From the NCBI RefSeq assembly GCF_963855985.1, contig NC_087119.1, positions 6,550,001 through 6,614,000 on the forward strand: a stretch of DNA of 64,000 bases, read 5' to 3'. Every line of letters begins with the position of its first letter. The stretch's first letter is position 1. Below are positions 36,656-47,268 of this stretch, piece after piece. A program made the position numbers and the translations under genes. The notes beneath the pieces were generated by a model. It saw nothing but the letters and a program-made list of their open reading frames with translations. It did no database searches and had not been told where the DNA came from. This stretch comes from Ostrinia nubilalis (taxonomy: Eukaryota; Arthropoda; Insecta; Lepidoptera; Crambidae).

Positions 36656-37501
36656 CTTGTTACCTGAATTTAAAATATAATGATTATTTTGCGCCCTTTT
36701 GGTTAGGTTTATTATTCTTTTGTAGCGTTTAGAATATTGTTTAAAGGTAGTTTTATTTTTTAAGCAAGGATTAGACCTGTATTTCCATAATAGAAATCTT
36801 TTACGTTTGCTACATAGTTTTATCCCCTTAGTGATCCATCTTGACTTTTTCTGACTACTAATTTTAATTCTTTTAAGTGGAAAGCAAAGGTCGTAGAACA
36901 GTCTAAACAAATCGTAAAATGTATTAAAAGCTTCATATGGATCTTCCGATCCCAGAGTTTCATTAAAACTGAGAGCAGAAATGCAGCTAATAAATTTATG
37001 TCTATTTTCGATCGAATAGTCACGTCGTTCAAGATACCAGAATTTTAGTAAACTGGTTTTCTTAACAGGACATTTAAGTAGTTGGGCAGAATGATCAGAT
37101 AATGCTAATTCAATCAAATCTCCCTTGCATCCTCTTATGTCATGCGCAATATTATCGATGCATGTTTTACTAGCCGTTCGGGTTACATCACTAAACTGTA
37201 GTTTTAAATTGTGATATAAAAGTGAGTTCATGAATTCCCGTGTCTGTCTTGTGTCCTTGAGCACATTTATATTGAAATCACCACAAATGATCAGTTTCTT
37301 ATTTCTACGATTTATTTTACCAATAATTTGGTCCAATCGAAACAGAAATGAGGCAAAAGATAGTAAATGATTTGTTGGGGATCTATAAATACAGACTATA
37401 ATCAAATTATGCTGGGTTAACTCAACTGCAGAACATTCAATAATATTAGAAATAGATTGAGCATTTATATCTAACAATGGAGAGAATACATGTTGATTTT
37501 T
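36656..37501 (-). pseudogene. Non-LTR retrotransposon ORF2, endonuclease C-terminal part
   Basis: Minus-strand frame (36623-37537) whose retroelement part has AP-endonuclease motifs: a 'VCIYRSP' strand, GDFN catalytic motif (in LIICGDFNIN), and SDH (in ALSDHSAQ). It then enters the linker before the reverse transcriptase, which is missing because the frame runs into element P copy 1 at 36655. Its first ~12 codons come from element P copy 2. The N-terminal half of the endonuclease lies beyond that insertion at 39375-39694. CR1/Jockey-like group; dead. Confidence 0.8.
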
Positions 37502-37505
37502 AACT

Positions 37506-39370
37506 CCGTACCGCGCGGGAATAACTTGACATGTCATTTTTGCGTACTTTTCAGGGGAGCGATTTTAAAGTTTAGAGTTCTCTGGTAAATCTGAATTAAT
37601 GATAATTGATATTTTTATGATTGAAATAAGCTAATTTGATGCGTATCTGTCGATTGGCGTAAGAATTTGATTAAATTATCTTCTTAATCTATTAAAAAAA
37701 AGACTTGTCAAGTTGTGTACCGACGACTTGTCAAGTTATTCACCAAAGAAAAACAAACATTTAAGGTGTAAAAATTGGATTTAAGTTAATTATTTTGAAT
37801 GAAGTTTAAGTAAAAAAACAAAACATAAAAATAGAACATATTTTTATCACTTTTGCAATGAAATAGTAACAAATTTATTAGAAAAATCAAATATAATCGC
37901 AGATTATGATTGCTTTTGATCAGATAATTGTACGTTTCCTTAAAATTAAAAAAAAAGACAAATAAAAGAACAAAAGCCATGCTTCATAACAAGCACAATT
38001 AATTTTAATTATTTTAGGCTTACCATTAAGCTTAAAATAATTAAAATTAACTGAAATATTTTTGCGTAAGGTCGACACGCCCTTTCGCGTCCACCGTCCA
38101 GTTCACGTCCAAATGACGGATCACTCTAGAACGAAAGCTATTGATATGATTCCCTGAATGTATGCTGAGGAGACCATATTGCAAATTGAGCCATGTTATT
38201 GAAATTTAAAAAAATGAAATAAACTAAAATATATGAATGTTTATAATTATTAAGTGTGATACCTAAATATTTTGTATACCAATTAGTAAGATTTTATCTA
38301 GATTTTTTTATTTCCATGCTGTTATTAATTATTAGTGATTTTGAATGCATTTTTTCTATAATATTAATATTACAAAGATATTAAATCTTCTAATGGTTTA
38401 GAGCAAGTTTAATACTATACTTATATATAAAGACTAAAGAGAGCATAATGACAACAATTTTTCGTTCAAAATGATAACGAAAAATTGTATATTATTTTTA
38501 TTCCTCAAATCTACCAACTCACTAAATAGACGAGATCTGGCGTATCGACCCTACTTACCTCATCATTATTCCTAATTAATGTCATTGAAGTCAATAGACT
38601 ATAAAAAATATCCGGAACTTAAAGTTGACCTAAAAGTTTATTATTAGATTTTTTACTTATATTCGGTTGTCAAATGAAATCTTAGTCTGTTATGAAAAAA
38701 CATAAGTAGATAGTACCTACCTATTGACTAAACTTATCCTTCTACTTTCAACTTGCTATTTAAACGTTCATTTAGTTTTAAACTATTGAAAATAGTAATA
38801 AAAGTAGGTAATAATTAACGCTTAAATATATTAAAAAATATTTTCAGGGGTTGCAAAGTAAAAAATATTTAAAGACGCTCGAAATCCTGACAATGTTATA
38901 TTTTAACAACTGCTAAAACACATATAAAAATATGATTATACGAATGTAATAGCTGGATAACTCCAAATATCCAAACTCTTGACAGTGTGCATAACTAGAC
39001 AACTGCACATATCATGGATGTGTTTAGTACTCAGAGGGGATCATAACTTGATAACTGTTTTTGTCAAATTAAAAACGAAAATCCATAAATGTATAAGTCG
39101 AGATATTAACAAATACATGTTCTGACATACATTGATAAATCGAAATATAAATGTTTGTACGAATAATATTAATTGGATATATCGTTATGTCAAATATTTA
39201 TTGCCTAAATTGGAGATATTTACTTGTGAACAAGAGTTGTATTTCAAGTATTTTTGGATATTTCGAGTTGAGTTTTTTATACCAGAAGGGTATAAGGTAG
39301 AGGAAACGTTTAAGCTAATAAAAAAAAAAAAGTGCAGGTCGAGATGTCAAGTTATTCCCGCGCGGTACGG
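37506..39370 (+). mobile_element. TIR element P, copy 2, 1865 bp, inserted in a retrotransposon
   Basis: Perfect 27-bp TIRs (37506-37532 and 39344-39370; ccgtaccgcgcgggaataac...). The 4-bp sequence aact at 37502-37505 and 39371-39374 is the target duplication. Removing the element and one aact restores the endonuclease reading frame across the junction. Non-coding; superfamily unknown. Confidence 0.85.
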
Positions 39371-39374
39371 AACT

Positions 39375-39694
39375 AATATACAAGATCCACCATGTCTGGA
39401 CTTTCTCGTATAGCAAGATGCTAGCCTATAATTAGGAATATTTAAATTATGGATGTCTTCACATTTCATATTATGCTCGGTAATACAGAGAACGTCAACT
39501 GACCTACCATCCTTCGCTAGTTCATTCAATGACACTGACAATTGATCTGATTTACTAATTAGCCCTACAATGTTTTGATGTAATATGTGTACATACCTAT
39601 AAACGAAATAAATTATTATCATTACAATTATTATCATTACAATTATTATTATTATTACAATTATCATTAATACAATTATTATCTGATATATCAC
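39375..39694 (-). pseudogene. Non-LTR retrotransposon ORF2, endonuclease N-terminal part
   Basis: The frame 39347-39694 (minus) contains the opening endonuclease strands: 'HQNI' (catalytic Asn position), 'DVLCITEH' (catalytic Glu in TEH) and 'HGGSCILV'. Its last codons belong to element P. Upstream a (attatt)n-like microsatellite blurs the start. Confidence 0.75.
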
Positions 39695-41014
39695 TATACA
39701 TTGGTGCAGCTTTTTGGTGAATCAATGTAGCTGAGGAAGGTAAATCCTCCTCTAGTTGATTGATACATGTTACAATGGAAAGCGAATCAATTAGTTTGTT
39801 AATATCATATAAAATAGTCTTTAAGCCTCGAATATTGATTTGTCCATAGTAGTATGAAAACATGTCATAAGAGTAACTTAAATGCTTATTCGAATTCAAT
39901 ATATTATAGCAAAATTCAAAATTTAAATTGTCAAGATATAGTAATTCATTGAATAATTCAATTCTCTTATTGTATATGTTAGACTGGTTGCATAATCTAA
40001 ATGTTGGTAGACAAAGTATAATATTTGTGTGCTGTACATTCAATAATACTTTTCTTAAATGCTCAACGATTTTTTTATAGTTATTTGACATAGTGAAATT
40101 TGTTTCTCCTAGAAATAGTACACAATAATCTTGCATAGTATAATTCTCAAGCTTTTTGTGAATTCCATTTAATAACTGATTAATGCCACCTCCAGGCATA
40201 AGGTAATGACATAAATTATAATTCGCAAAGCTTCTTGTTATAGTCTTCGTCAATCTCCTACTTTCAATGTCGCTAATCAGGCACAATTTTGGCCATTTTC
40301 CTTCTTTTGATGATGTGCTTCTGTAGATTTCCGGACCGAGACTTTGTGGTTGTGCTTGTGACTTTGTGGGTAACCATAATGCTTTCGCTAGTAACTAATT
40401 CTTGCATCTTTGATAAATCAATTATTTCAGTCTTTATCTCTTGTATTTTTTTCTCTAATTTGCTAGTTAGTGTCTCTAAAATTTCAAGCCTTTTCTGAGT
40501 TTGCTTTTCTTCTATATTTTGCTGTAATATCTGCATACTAGACTATTCTCTGTTTTGTTAATAAACTCATTTCAACCTCTATAGTATTCTTCAATTCGAC
40601 TATTATTTGCGTTTTCATGACGCCTAATTTTTTGTCAATAATTTCCTCCCATTTATCTAAAGTACTTTTCGTTATGCATTCTTCGGGGCTTTTTTCAAAA
40701 GTAGAGCTTTCGTTAGACATTAAGGTATCGCCGATAACACTAGTGTCATCATCGTCTTGGCACATGCTAATGCTGTCATCATTTAGTATAAGTGTCTTTT
40801 TGCTTCTTATGGTAATGTTATTTGTGCTAGGGCTTATGTTCTGGGGTTCTTTTGGCAGTGTATCTGGATCGATTCTGCTACTAGACTGAAGCCTCAAGTT
40901 ATTTACAGGGGTGTTTATGTTACCGTTTTTACGTATTTTGCTACGACAGGTTTGGCATATCCAATTTTTCTTGCGATCAGGGGACATTGTGTTGCGTCTT
41001 TCCGTTCTATACAT
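39597..41014 (-). pseudogene. Retrotransposon ORF1, frameshifted (partial PHD, coiled coil, SGNH-like)
   Basis: Three overlapping or abutting minus-strand frames, 41014-40538, 40536-40273 and 40286-39597, make one broken ORF1. The first keeps only the last half of a PHD-type finger (WICQTC), then a low-complexity acidic part. The second is a coiled-coil stretch (heptads of L/I with K/E). The third resembles the SGNH-hydrolase-like domain seen in some CR1-type ORF1 proteins, with a degenerate first block (LISDIESRRL), 'FLGETNF' and 'NIILCLPTF'. Frameshifts at about 40537 and 40280 and loss of the N-terminus at ~41030 show it is dead. It belongs with the endonuclease halves at 36656-37501 and 39375-39694. 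Confidence 0.7.
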
Positions 41015-41034
41015 AGCCAGAACGCAAGGGTGTG

Positions 41035-41565
41035 AAACTAATCGAGTATAGTTTGGAGATGACTTTTTTTACTAAGCTCACAAGTCCCAGTCCAATACAA
41101 ACAAATATGTTCATGCACACAAATGTTTGTACTGTGCTGGAATCGAACCCGCTACCTCCGGAATAGTAGTCCGTTTCGAACCACTACACCAAACGGCCGA
41201 TAATACAAACCTAGCATTTAAAGTCTCGCATAATGTATTAATAATGCACGTTGAACTTTCTTCTCTCACTCTCTCTCATTTTAAATGAATTTATGATTAC
41301 CTACACTAATAATTGTTATTTTATTTGAAATCTACCTAATCAATTTAATTTCAAAAACCACTTACAATAGTGTTAAAAATCTAGATTTATTATAGATTCA
41401 GTAAAATAATAATATTTTATGTAATAATATGGAATAAATGTAATTTTAAATATAATTCCATATTTTACTAAATCAATATCAACTAAACACACTCTAGTCA
41501 AGTGTAAGTGGTGTAGTAGAAACTAATCGAGTATAGTTTGGATATGACTTTTTTTACTAAGCTCT
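41035..41565 (-). mobile_element. tRNA-derived SINE between 47-bp direct repeats
   Basis: On the minus strand 41198 to 41139 reads as a tRNA-like promoter: A box tggtgtagtgg (41191-41181) and B box gggttcgattcc (41150-41139), followed by a tail with 'acaaacatttgtgtgcatga'. Direct repeats of about 47 bp (gaaactaatcgagtatagtt...) at 41035-41081 and 41519-41565 enclose 41082-41518. Such long repeats are not a normal target duplication. Confidence 0.65.
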
Positions 41566-41566
41566 T

Positions 41567-41610
41567 CCAAACTATACACGATCAGTACGCAAAATTCGTG
41601 TATAGTTTGG
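41567..41610. repeat. 15-bp perfect hairpin (ccaaactatacacga)
   Basis: Arms 41567-41581 and 41596-41610 with a 14-base loop. The motif tatagtttgg also occurs in the adjoining direct repeats, and a 42-bp inverted repeat (about 40992-41033 versus 41662-41704) encloses the whole block. It looks like a further small element. Confidence 0.7.
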
Positions 41611-42036
41611 AGTCACAGATTTACAAACGGGCACTACAAAATATACACGAGCAGTTTCCTATGGGTGCGTTCTGGCCATGTATAGAACGGAAAGACGCCA
41701 TTGTGTTATAGAATCGTTGTATGGATACATTTGCGCACTCCAAATCGTATATACCTTGATTTTTTAGAATCCAGCAGAGATGTAAACAAACACTTTCATA
41801 CACAATTACACCATAATCACTTACGTGTTCATAATATCATACACATTATTTAACAAGCCCATGAAACCAACTTTATTTTCACGTTTAGATAAGTTTGAAA
41901 TCAATCTTTGAAACAAATTATTTTGCAAAATACGTGGACGATGAAAATTTGTGAGACTTGTCAAATTGACTTGACGTTTAAAATCATGTGTTATCTCCAT
42001 ATTGTCTATGACTTGTCTCTGACACATCAGTGCTGT

Positions 42037-42163
42037 GGGTCTAGACAAAGTGCAAATTATAATCGCAAACCAGTCGAAAAGTGGTCGAAAAGCCCTTTTT
42101 TTGTATGGAGTTTTGACAGATTCGATTTTCGATTCGATCAAAAAGTGCGTTTTGTCTAGGGGG
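42037..42163. mobile_element. 127-bp MITE, 5-bp target duplication gctgt
   Basis: Ends gggtctagacaaa / tttgtctaggggg. gctgt flanks it (42032-42036, 42164-42168) and is present once in BC copy 2 (51022-51026). Non-coding. Confidence 0.9.
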
Positions 42164-42265
42164 GCTGTAACCTGTGAGTCATAGACAATAATCTGTAAAT
42201 TTAATCGATATTATTATAAGTATTCACTTATTCCGATTACTGATTAATTTTAAATAAAAAATATA

Positions 42266-43008
42266 TAGCCTGACCAGGAACATAAAAACCCTCGCCATGT
42301 TGCGGAAAAGTAATGGTACTAATTTCTTTTAATGGCAACAGTAACTGAAAACTTCATTGTCATGTCACCTTGCATGTCAGTCTATTGCTGTCAAAGTGTA
42401 AACAAACTTTATTTTAAATGTGCGCAATTGATTTTGTGAATTAAATTGCTAAAATCTTTTTATAGTCGTGAAAGAAAAGTGGTTTACAATGTGTTAAAGT
42501 ATTTGTCGAAGAGAAATACTAAGGGTTCGGACAATATTTTCATTGAATAATGTTTCCGACAAAGGTTGTCAAATTGACTGACATGTTTATCGCATAGTAC
42601 AGTCCACTATGAAAATTATCTGTGGTTTGTTTCAACTACCTATTTTAAAATTTTTTGTCACTTTCTAAGTGTTGAATTTTATGGAATTGGGAAAGAAGTA
42701 CCGAGTTTGAAGCGTTCATGAGCAAACATTGCAGTTGAATATTCAAGTTCTGAATTTGATTATTGATGAATAATAAAATAAATCCTACTAGCTCGATTGA
42801 TGGTTTCATTTAATTTATTTAAACCAGGTTACCTATAATAATATTTTTTCGTTAATTTATGAAAATATCAAATTAGCCCGTAATCCTGAATCCTGATACA
42901 TAAAGATAGCCTATTAATTTAACACAGGTACGACTGTACTCAGTGTTGCACTATCAAATGCAATTGACGCGCCTCTATGCCAGGGTTTTTATGTTCCTGG
43001 TCAGGCTA
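42266..43008. mobile_element. 743-bp TIR element (TAGCCTGACCAGGAACATAA ends)
   Basis: Perfect 27-bp TIRs at 42266-42292 and 42982-43008. TA at 42264-42265 and 43009-43010; the site is empty in BC copy 2 at ~51123. No coding frame. A TATA duplication is equally possible given the sequence. Confidence 0.9.
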
Positions 43009-43015
43009 TACGATA

Positions 43016-43022
43016 CTTTGTT
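43016..43022. repeat. 7-bp target duplication (ctttgtt), 3' side
   Basis: Repeated at 50058-50064 and single in BC copy 2 (51129-51135). Confidence 0.85.
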
Positions 43023-43210
43023 ATTTATTTATTTATTTATTTATTTGAACACCAACAAGGTTACATTGAGGCTTCACAAAAGTAACTATAAAAAATGACA
43101 CTTGTTAAATGCAAACTTAATTATAGGTGAAAACATCATGCGTTAGAGACTAAAGCAACAGCAATTAGGGGTTAAAAACTGAAAATATTTAATATGGTGT
43201 AAAGGAGTCC

Positions 43211-46153
43211 CTATGCTTGTTCAAATCGGTGAGATTTGTCCAAGCATGTGGACTTGTATTTACGTAAACTAAGGAAAAAAATATCAACATTAACATTATT
43301 GGACCTAGACAGGGCATTGTATTGATTAAACATTCTATTTAAAGGGGAAAACAGACCTAGATTTGATTTGGAGCTCCTGGTCGCAAACAAGTTGTATCGG
43401 GATATCCTAGGCAACTTATAGGGAACGTTTAGATTAACTTTTGAGAGCAGGTTAGGGCAGTCAAAAGCACCGTTGACCAATTTGTATAAAAACGAATTAT
43501 CAAGCACACAGCGGCGTTCCTGAAGAGTATTTAACTTGAAGTAACGTAATCTATCTTGATAGTGGGGTAATTTTTTTGCCAGGTTGACACTGAATGCCAG
43601 ATGCCATAAAAACCTTTTTTGGATGCGCTCAAGTTTTTTTATATAAACGTCGTAATGTGGATTCCACACTACACTACAATATTCTAGACCACTTCGCACG
43701 AGTGCGTTGTATAAAACTATTTTAGTTTGTGGCTTCTTGAACTCTTTACAGTTTCGCAACACAAATCCAAGTAATTTATAACTCTTATTTACAATGTTAT
43801 CTATATGAATATTAAATCGCAGTTTATTATCAAGAGTCACTCCCAGGTCACGAATACAATTCAATTCCATAAGTTTGTCAGGTCCTATAGTATAATCTCT
43901 AGCGATGGACGTTTTGTTACGGGTAAAATTAATTACAAAACATTTTTTCGCGTTTAGAGACATGCCGTTTACCTCGCACCATTCAACCAGACTATCCAAA
44001 TCCTCCTGCAGTAGTTTAGTATCACTTATGTCCTCAATTTGCCTTAGAATCTTGAGGTCATCGGCAAACAAGTAAATGTTAGAATTTTTAAAGCAAAAGT
44101 GAATATCATTAATAAAGATGTTGAAGAAAATTGGGCCGAGAATAGATCCCTGTGGGACTCCAGAAGAGGCATCGAAAGGATCCGACGTGTAGCCATTCAT
44201 TACCACTACTGACTTTCGTTTCTTTAGGTATGATCCACACCAATTCAGCAGGTTTCCACTAATACCAATCAAGGAAAGTTTTCGAAGTAGTACATCGTGA
44301 TTGACCTTATCGAAAGCCTTACTGAAGTCTGTATAGATAACATCCACAGGCTTTCCCTGGTCAAGAGATCTCACTAAATCCTCTACAAGGGTTACTAGGT
44401 TGGTGGAAGTTGATCTTGCCTTCACAAAGCCATGCTGATGCGGAGAAACCAATTGGCGGAAATACCAGAAAATCAAGGGGCTTACCATCGATTCAAACAC
44501 TTTGGCAAATGTAGGAAGAATAGAAATTGGCCTGTAGTTACCAACATGACCCAGATGACCAGACTTATGTAAAGGTAGAACCAATGATGTCTTCCAATTC
44601 GATGGGAATGTGCCGGTACTCAATGATTTATTGAATATGCGTGATAATGGATATGCAAGAACATCAGCACACCTTACCACAAACACCGACGGCAGTCCGT
44701 CTTCACCCGCTCCCTTATGCAAGTCCAGTCTCTTCAAAACTCGATAAACTTGATCCCTGATAAAGACGACAGAAGCGAGACAGACGTTACCAGAGTGATC
44801 TGATGTCGAGGCATTAGCAGCTCGGGGAGCATCTCGATTATACACAGACTCAAAATGGGAAGCAAATAGATTGCAAATTTCCCTGCCCTCAGTCGCCCCA
44901 ACATCCCCGAGAGACATTTCCGCTGGGTACATACTTTTACCCTTCCTTTTTTGCTTGATAAAGGACCATAGAAATTTAGGATTAGAAGTTAATGTCTGTT
45001 CCAGGTTACTCAGGTGTTTATTGTATGCAGATTTTTGTAGTTGGTAGCATCTATGCCTTAACAGCTCAAACTCTAAAATGTCACGTGGATTTTTGTTATA
45101 CTTGCGCACTTTTAGTCTGCATTTGTGTTTTTCTTTTAATGATTTGATAAGGCTCGGCGTGAACCAGGGCGGGAACTTATAGTTTGGTGGTTTAGACTTC
45201 GGGACATGCTTCTCGATTATATTGCGAAGGATGGCATGGAATTTGGTCGACATCAGATCAACTCCAAGGTCGTCCGGTAATACGTCGTTCCATGATATCT
45301 TCTGTAGCGCAGCAACTATCTTAACGTAATCAGCCTTGAAGAAACAGAACTTTACGTCACTATTCGGTAAAAGAGTTACAGGGTCAGCACTAGGGACTAT
45401 GAATTGAAGCGGTGGATGCAACGGATCCACCGATGTTAAAGGATCTGAATTTAGGTCCAATTCCGTAATGGCAATTGAACAAAGTACCAGGTCTAGTATT
45501 TTACTCTTCACATTTAAAACACAATTATATTGCTCCAGCTCATTTAAGGCCATAAATTCGAGCAAATCATCAGTGAACTTACCTCCGTTGCTGAAACCCT
45601 TCATTATAGTTGAGTCCTCGCTTGGGCTCCATGTAACACTGCTTAGATTAAAATCGCCCATTATAAGCGTGTCACCTACTCCTTGATTGGCTATCATGAT
45701 ACGGCTAGCATTTTCAAAATAATGATTTAATATGTGACCCTGGATTGGCGGAGGTAAATATACACAACAAATAAAAAGCTTCTTAAAACCATCTCCACCT
45801 CTCGCAACATCTAAAGATATCCAAAGATCTTCACAGCTAGATTCCAATTTATTTAGTCTTGAAGACTTAAGTTTTACGGAGACTGCAATGAGAACACCAC
45901 CACCATCCTTATGAGAATGAAAACCACTACTTTCCCGATCCCTTCTATAAACAACATATCGATTATCAAAGAGCTCCGAATCATGAACACCTGAATTAAG
46001 CCAGGTTTCAGTAAAAACAACCAAATCGAAATTGCAACACACTACATTATTAAACAAATCCACTGTCTTTGTCCTTAAACCTCTGACATTTTGATAATAT
46101 ATCTTTAAATCAGCGAACTTAACAAAAAGAAAAACAATCCAACACGCGGCCAA
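43211..46153 (-). CDS. Retrotransposon ORF2: AP-endonuclease and reverse transcriptase (980 aa)
   Basis: Copies the element's RNA into DNA at a nick made by its own endonuclease (target-primed reverse transcription). The endonuclease spans about residues 15-255: QN (21-22), TETW (48-51), GDFN (166-169), LDLVL (220-224); the final SDHxPL block is altered to DPLHPPL (243-249). Reverse transcriptase spans about 515-790: NYRPIS (539-544), YTDFSKAFD (607-615), GVPQGS (665-670) and the catalytic FADD (696-699). The C-terminal part has the LEYCSVVW block typical of CR1/Jockey ORF2; no RNase H domain is seen. The frame is uninterrupted, so the protein may be functional, subject to the changed endonuclease block. 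It starts 29 bases after ORF1 ends. Confidence 0.93.
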   Translation of the reverse strand: MAACWIVFLFVKFADLKIYYQNVRGLRTKTVDLFNNVVCCNFDLVVFTETWLNSGVHDSELFDNRYVVYRRDRESSGFHSHKDGGGVLIAVSVKLKSSRLNKLESSCEDLWISLDVARGGDGFKKLFICCVYLPPPIQGHILNHYFENASRIMIANQGVGDTLIMGDFNLSSVTWSPSEDSTIMKGFSNGGKFTDDLLEFMALNELEQYNCVLNVKSKILDLVLCSIAITELDLNSDPLTSVDPLHPPLQFIVPSADPVTLLPNSDVKFCFFKADYVKIVAALQKISWNDVLPDDLGVDLMSTKFHAILRNIIEKHVPKSKPPNYKFPPWFTPSLIKSLKEKHKCRLKVRKYNKNPRDILEFELLRHRCYQLQKSAYNKHLSNLEQTLTSNPKFLWSFIKQKRKGKSMYPAEMSLGDVGATEGREICNLFASHFESVYNRDAPRAANASTSDHSGNVCLASVVFIRDQVYRVLKRLDLHKGAGEDGLPSVFVVRCADVLAYPLSRIFNKSLSTGTFPSNWKTSLVLPLHKSGHLGHVGNYRPISILPTFAKVFESMVSPLIFWYFRQLVSPHQHGFVKARSTSTNLVTLVEDLVRSLDQGKPVDVIYTDFSKAFDKVNHDVLLRKLSLIGISGNLLNWCGSYLKKRKSVVVMNGYTSDPFDASSGVPQGSILGPIFFNIFINDIHFCFKNSNIYLFADDLKILRQIEDISDTKLLQEDLDSLVEWCEVNGMSLNAKKCFVINFTRNKTSIARDYTIGPDKLMELNCIRDLGVTLDNKLRFNIHIDNIVNKSYKLLGFVLRNCKEFKKPQTKIVLYNALVRSGLEYCSVVWNPHYDVYIKKLERIQKRFLWHLAFSVNLAKKLPHYQDRLRYFKLNTLQERRCVLDNSFLYKLVNGAFDCPNLLSKVNLNVPYKLPRISRYNLFATRSSKSNLGLFSPLNRMFNQYNALSRSNNVNVDIFFLSLRKYKSTCLDKSHRFEQA

Positions 46154-46182
46154 ACAAAAACTAATAGTAATAAGTTAATAAA

Positions 46183-47268
46183 TTAGGTCATCTTTTCTAG
46201 AGCATCAATATTACGTATATGTATATAATTTGTCTCTTCACTCTTTCTTACAAAAACCTTGCCGTCTCGTACCCAAACAAATTTATAATTTAAATCCTTA
46301 GATTTACGACGAGCCGCAGCATGAAGTTCCTTATTTTCTGGAGTCAAGTGTTCGGCCACAAAGACAGGATGCTTTTTCTCCCCGCCTAACCCCAGGTGAC
46401 TCGTATTCAGCTTCTCGGTGGAATTCTTTTTATTAAATAAAGAAGTTGCTGCCAAGAAATTGTCTCTGAGGCGAGGGCTTCTCAATTTCAATAGTATAGA
46501 CCTCGGTCTAGTGCTATTCGCATTCAGTTTCGCTACTCTAGAACAATAGTGTATATCGCTATCATTTACAGGGCATTTAACAACTTTAGCTAGCTGCAAC
46601 ACCATATTGGTTAAGTTTTCCTGCTTGTGCTCGGGTACGCATTGAATTTCCAAATTGGACGAACGGGATCTTTGATCGAGCTGACGAAGCCTGGCAGAGA
46701 GCTCTTGTGTAGTATTGCGCAAAAAGTCATTGTCTTTGCGGAGTGCGGCGACAGTATCAGTCTGCGCGGCTACGGCGGTCTTGATTTTCTCAAATTCCTC
46801 ATTAAAAAATGATATTGACGCTTCCAATGTTGACATGCCCTTTCTTATCTCTTTTAGTTCAGAGTTAATTTCTGTTCTAACAATTTGATGTAATTCCTCC
46901 CTCACTACGGCTCGAATGTCAGCTGCAGTTAGACATGAGCAACTTTGAGCGGGTGGGGGAGAGGAGAAAGACGTGCTTGACTTTTTCTTGGCTCGAAGGG
47001 TGACATTGTCATATTGAGGAACGGTGGAGGGCCCCGCGGGCGCCGGCCGTACGGGAGTGTCACAGTTACTGCCGGTTTTAGGCTCCTTACAACGACATGT
47101 TAGGCAAATCCATGAAGACTTAAAATCAGCCGTAAAGCTTCTATAATCATCCGCCGAGAAATTCATACATGAATAATGGTATTGCTCCTTGCAGCGACAA
47201 CAATGTAGAAAGCTAATACCCTTCAAAACATTTGGGCAAGCAGCGCATCTATTGCTTTTGTTAGGCAT
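46183..47268 (-). CDS. Retrotransposon ORF1: PHD finger, coiled coil and FP-like domain (361 aa)
   Basis: RNA-binding/chaperone-type protein of the same element. The N-terminus is a PHD-type finger in C4HC3 order: C8-x2-C11, C23-x2-C26, H31-x2-C34, C55-x2-C58. A Ser/Pro linker follows, then a long coiled coil (about 115-205). The C-terminal region (about 205-360, with 'SSNLEIQCVPE', 'RPRSILLKL' and 'FVWVRDGKVFVRK') resembles the FP25K-like domain found in many insect LINE ORF1 proteins (family knowledge). PHD fingers read histone tails, so the finger could guide integration or nuclear retention (inference). The frame is open and the length is normal. Confidence 0.88.
   Translation of the reverse strand: MPNKSNRCAACPNVLKGISFLHCCRCKEQYHYSCMNFSADDYRSFTADFKSSWICLTCRCKEPKTGSNCDTPVRPAPAGPSTVPQYDNVTLRAKKKSSTSFSSPPPAQSCSCLTAADIRAVVREELHQIVRTEINSELKEIRKGMSTLEASISFFNEEFEKIKTAVAAQTDTVAALRKDNDFLRNTTQELSARLRQLDQRSRSSNLEIQCVPEHKQENLTNMVLQLAKVVKCPVNDSDIHYCSRVAKLNANSTRPRSILLKLRSPRLRDNFLAATSLFNKKNSTEKLNTSHLGLGGEKKHPVFVAEHLTPENKELHAAARRKSKDLNYKFVWVRDGKVFVRKSEETNYIHIRNIDALEKMT

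Larger units (their letters stand above)
41754..43022 (+). mobile_element. BC element copy 1, left part
   Basis: Aligns base for base with BC copy 2 (50744-51135) apart from two clean insertions (42037-42163, 42266-43008). It is interrupted at ctttgtt (43016-43022) by the retrotransposon and continues at 50058. The minus-strand frame 41821-42141 exists only because the first insertion extends it; I do not call it a gene. Confidence 0.85.

Noticed and set aside
41139..41198. Possible tRNA gene on the minus strand
   Set aside because: A and B boxes are present, but the sequence continues into a SINE tail and does not form a full cloverleaf that I can see.
41821..42141. Minus-strand frame in BC copy 1 (106 codons)
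   Set aside because: Its first third comes from the inserted 127-bp MITE; BC copy 2 has only 68 codons there and no recognisable domain.
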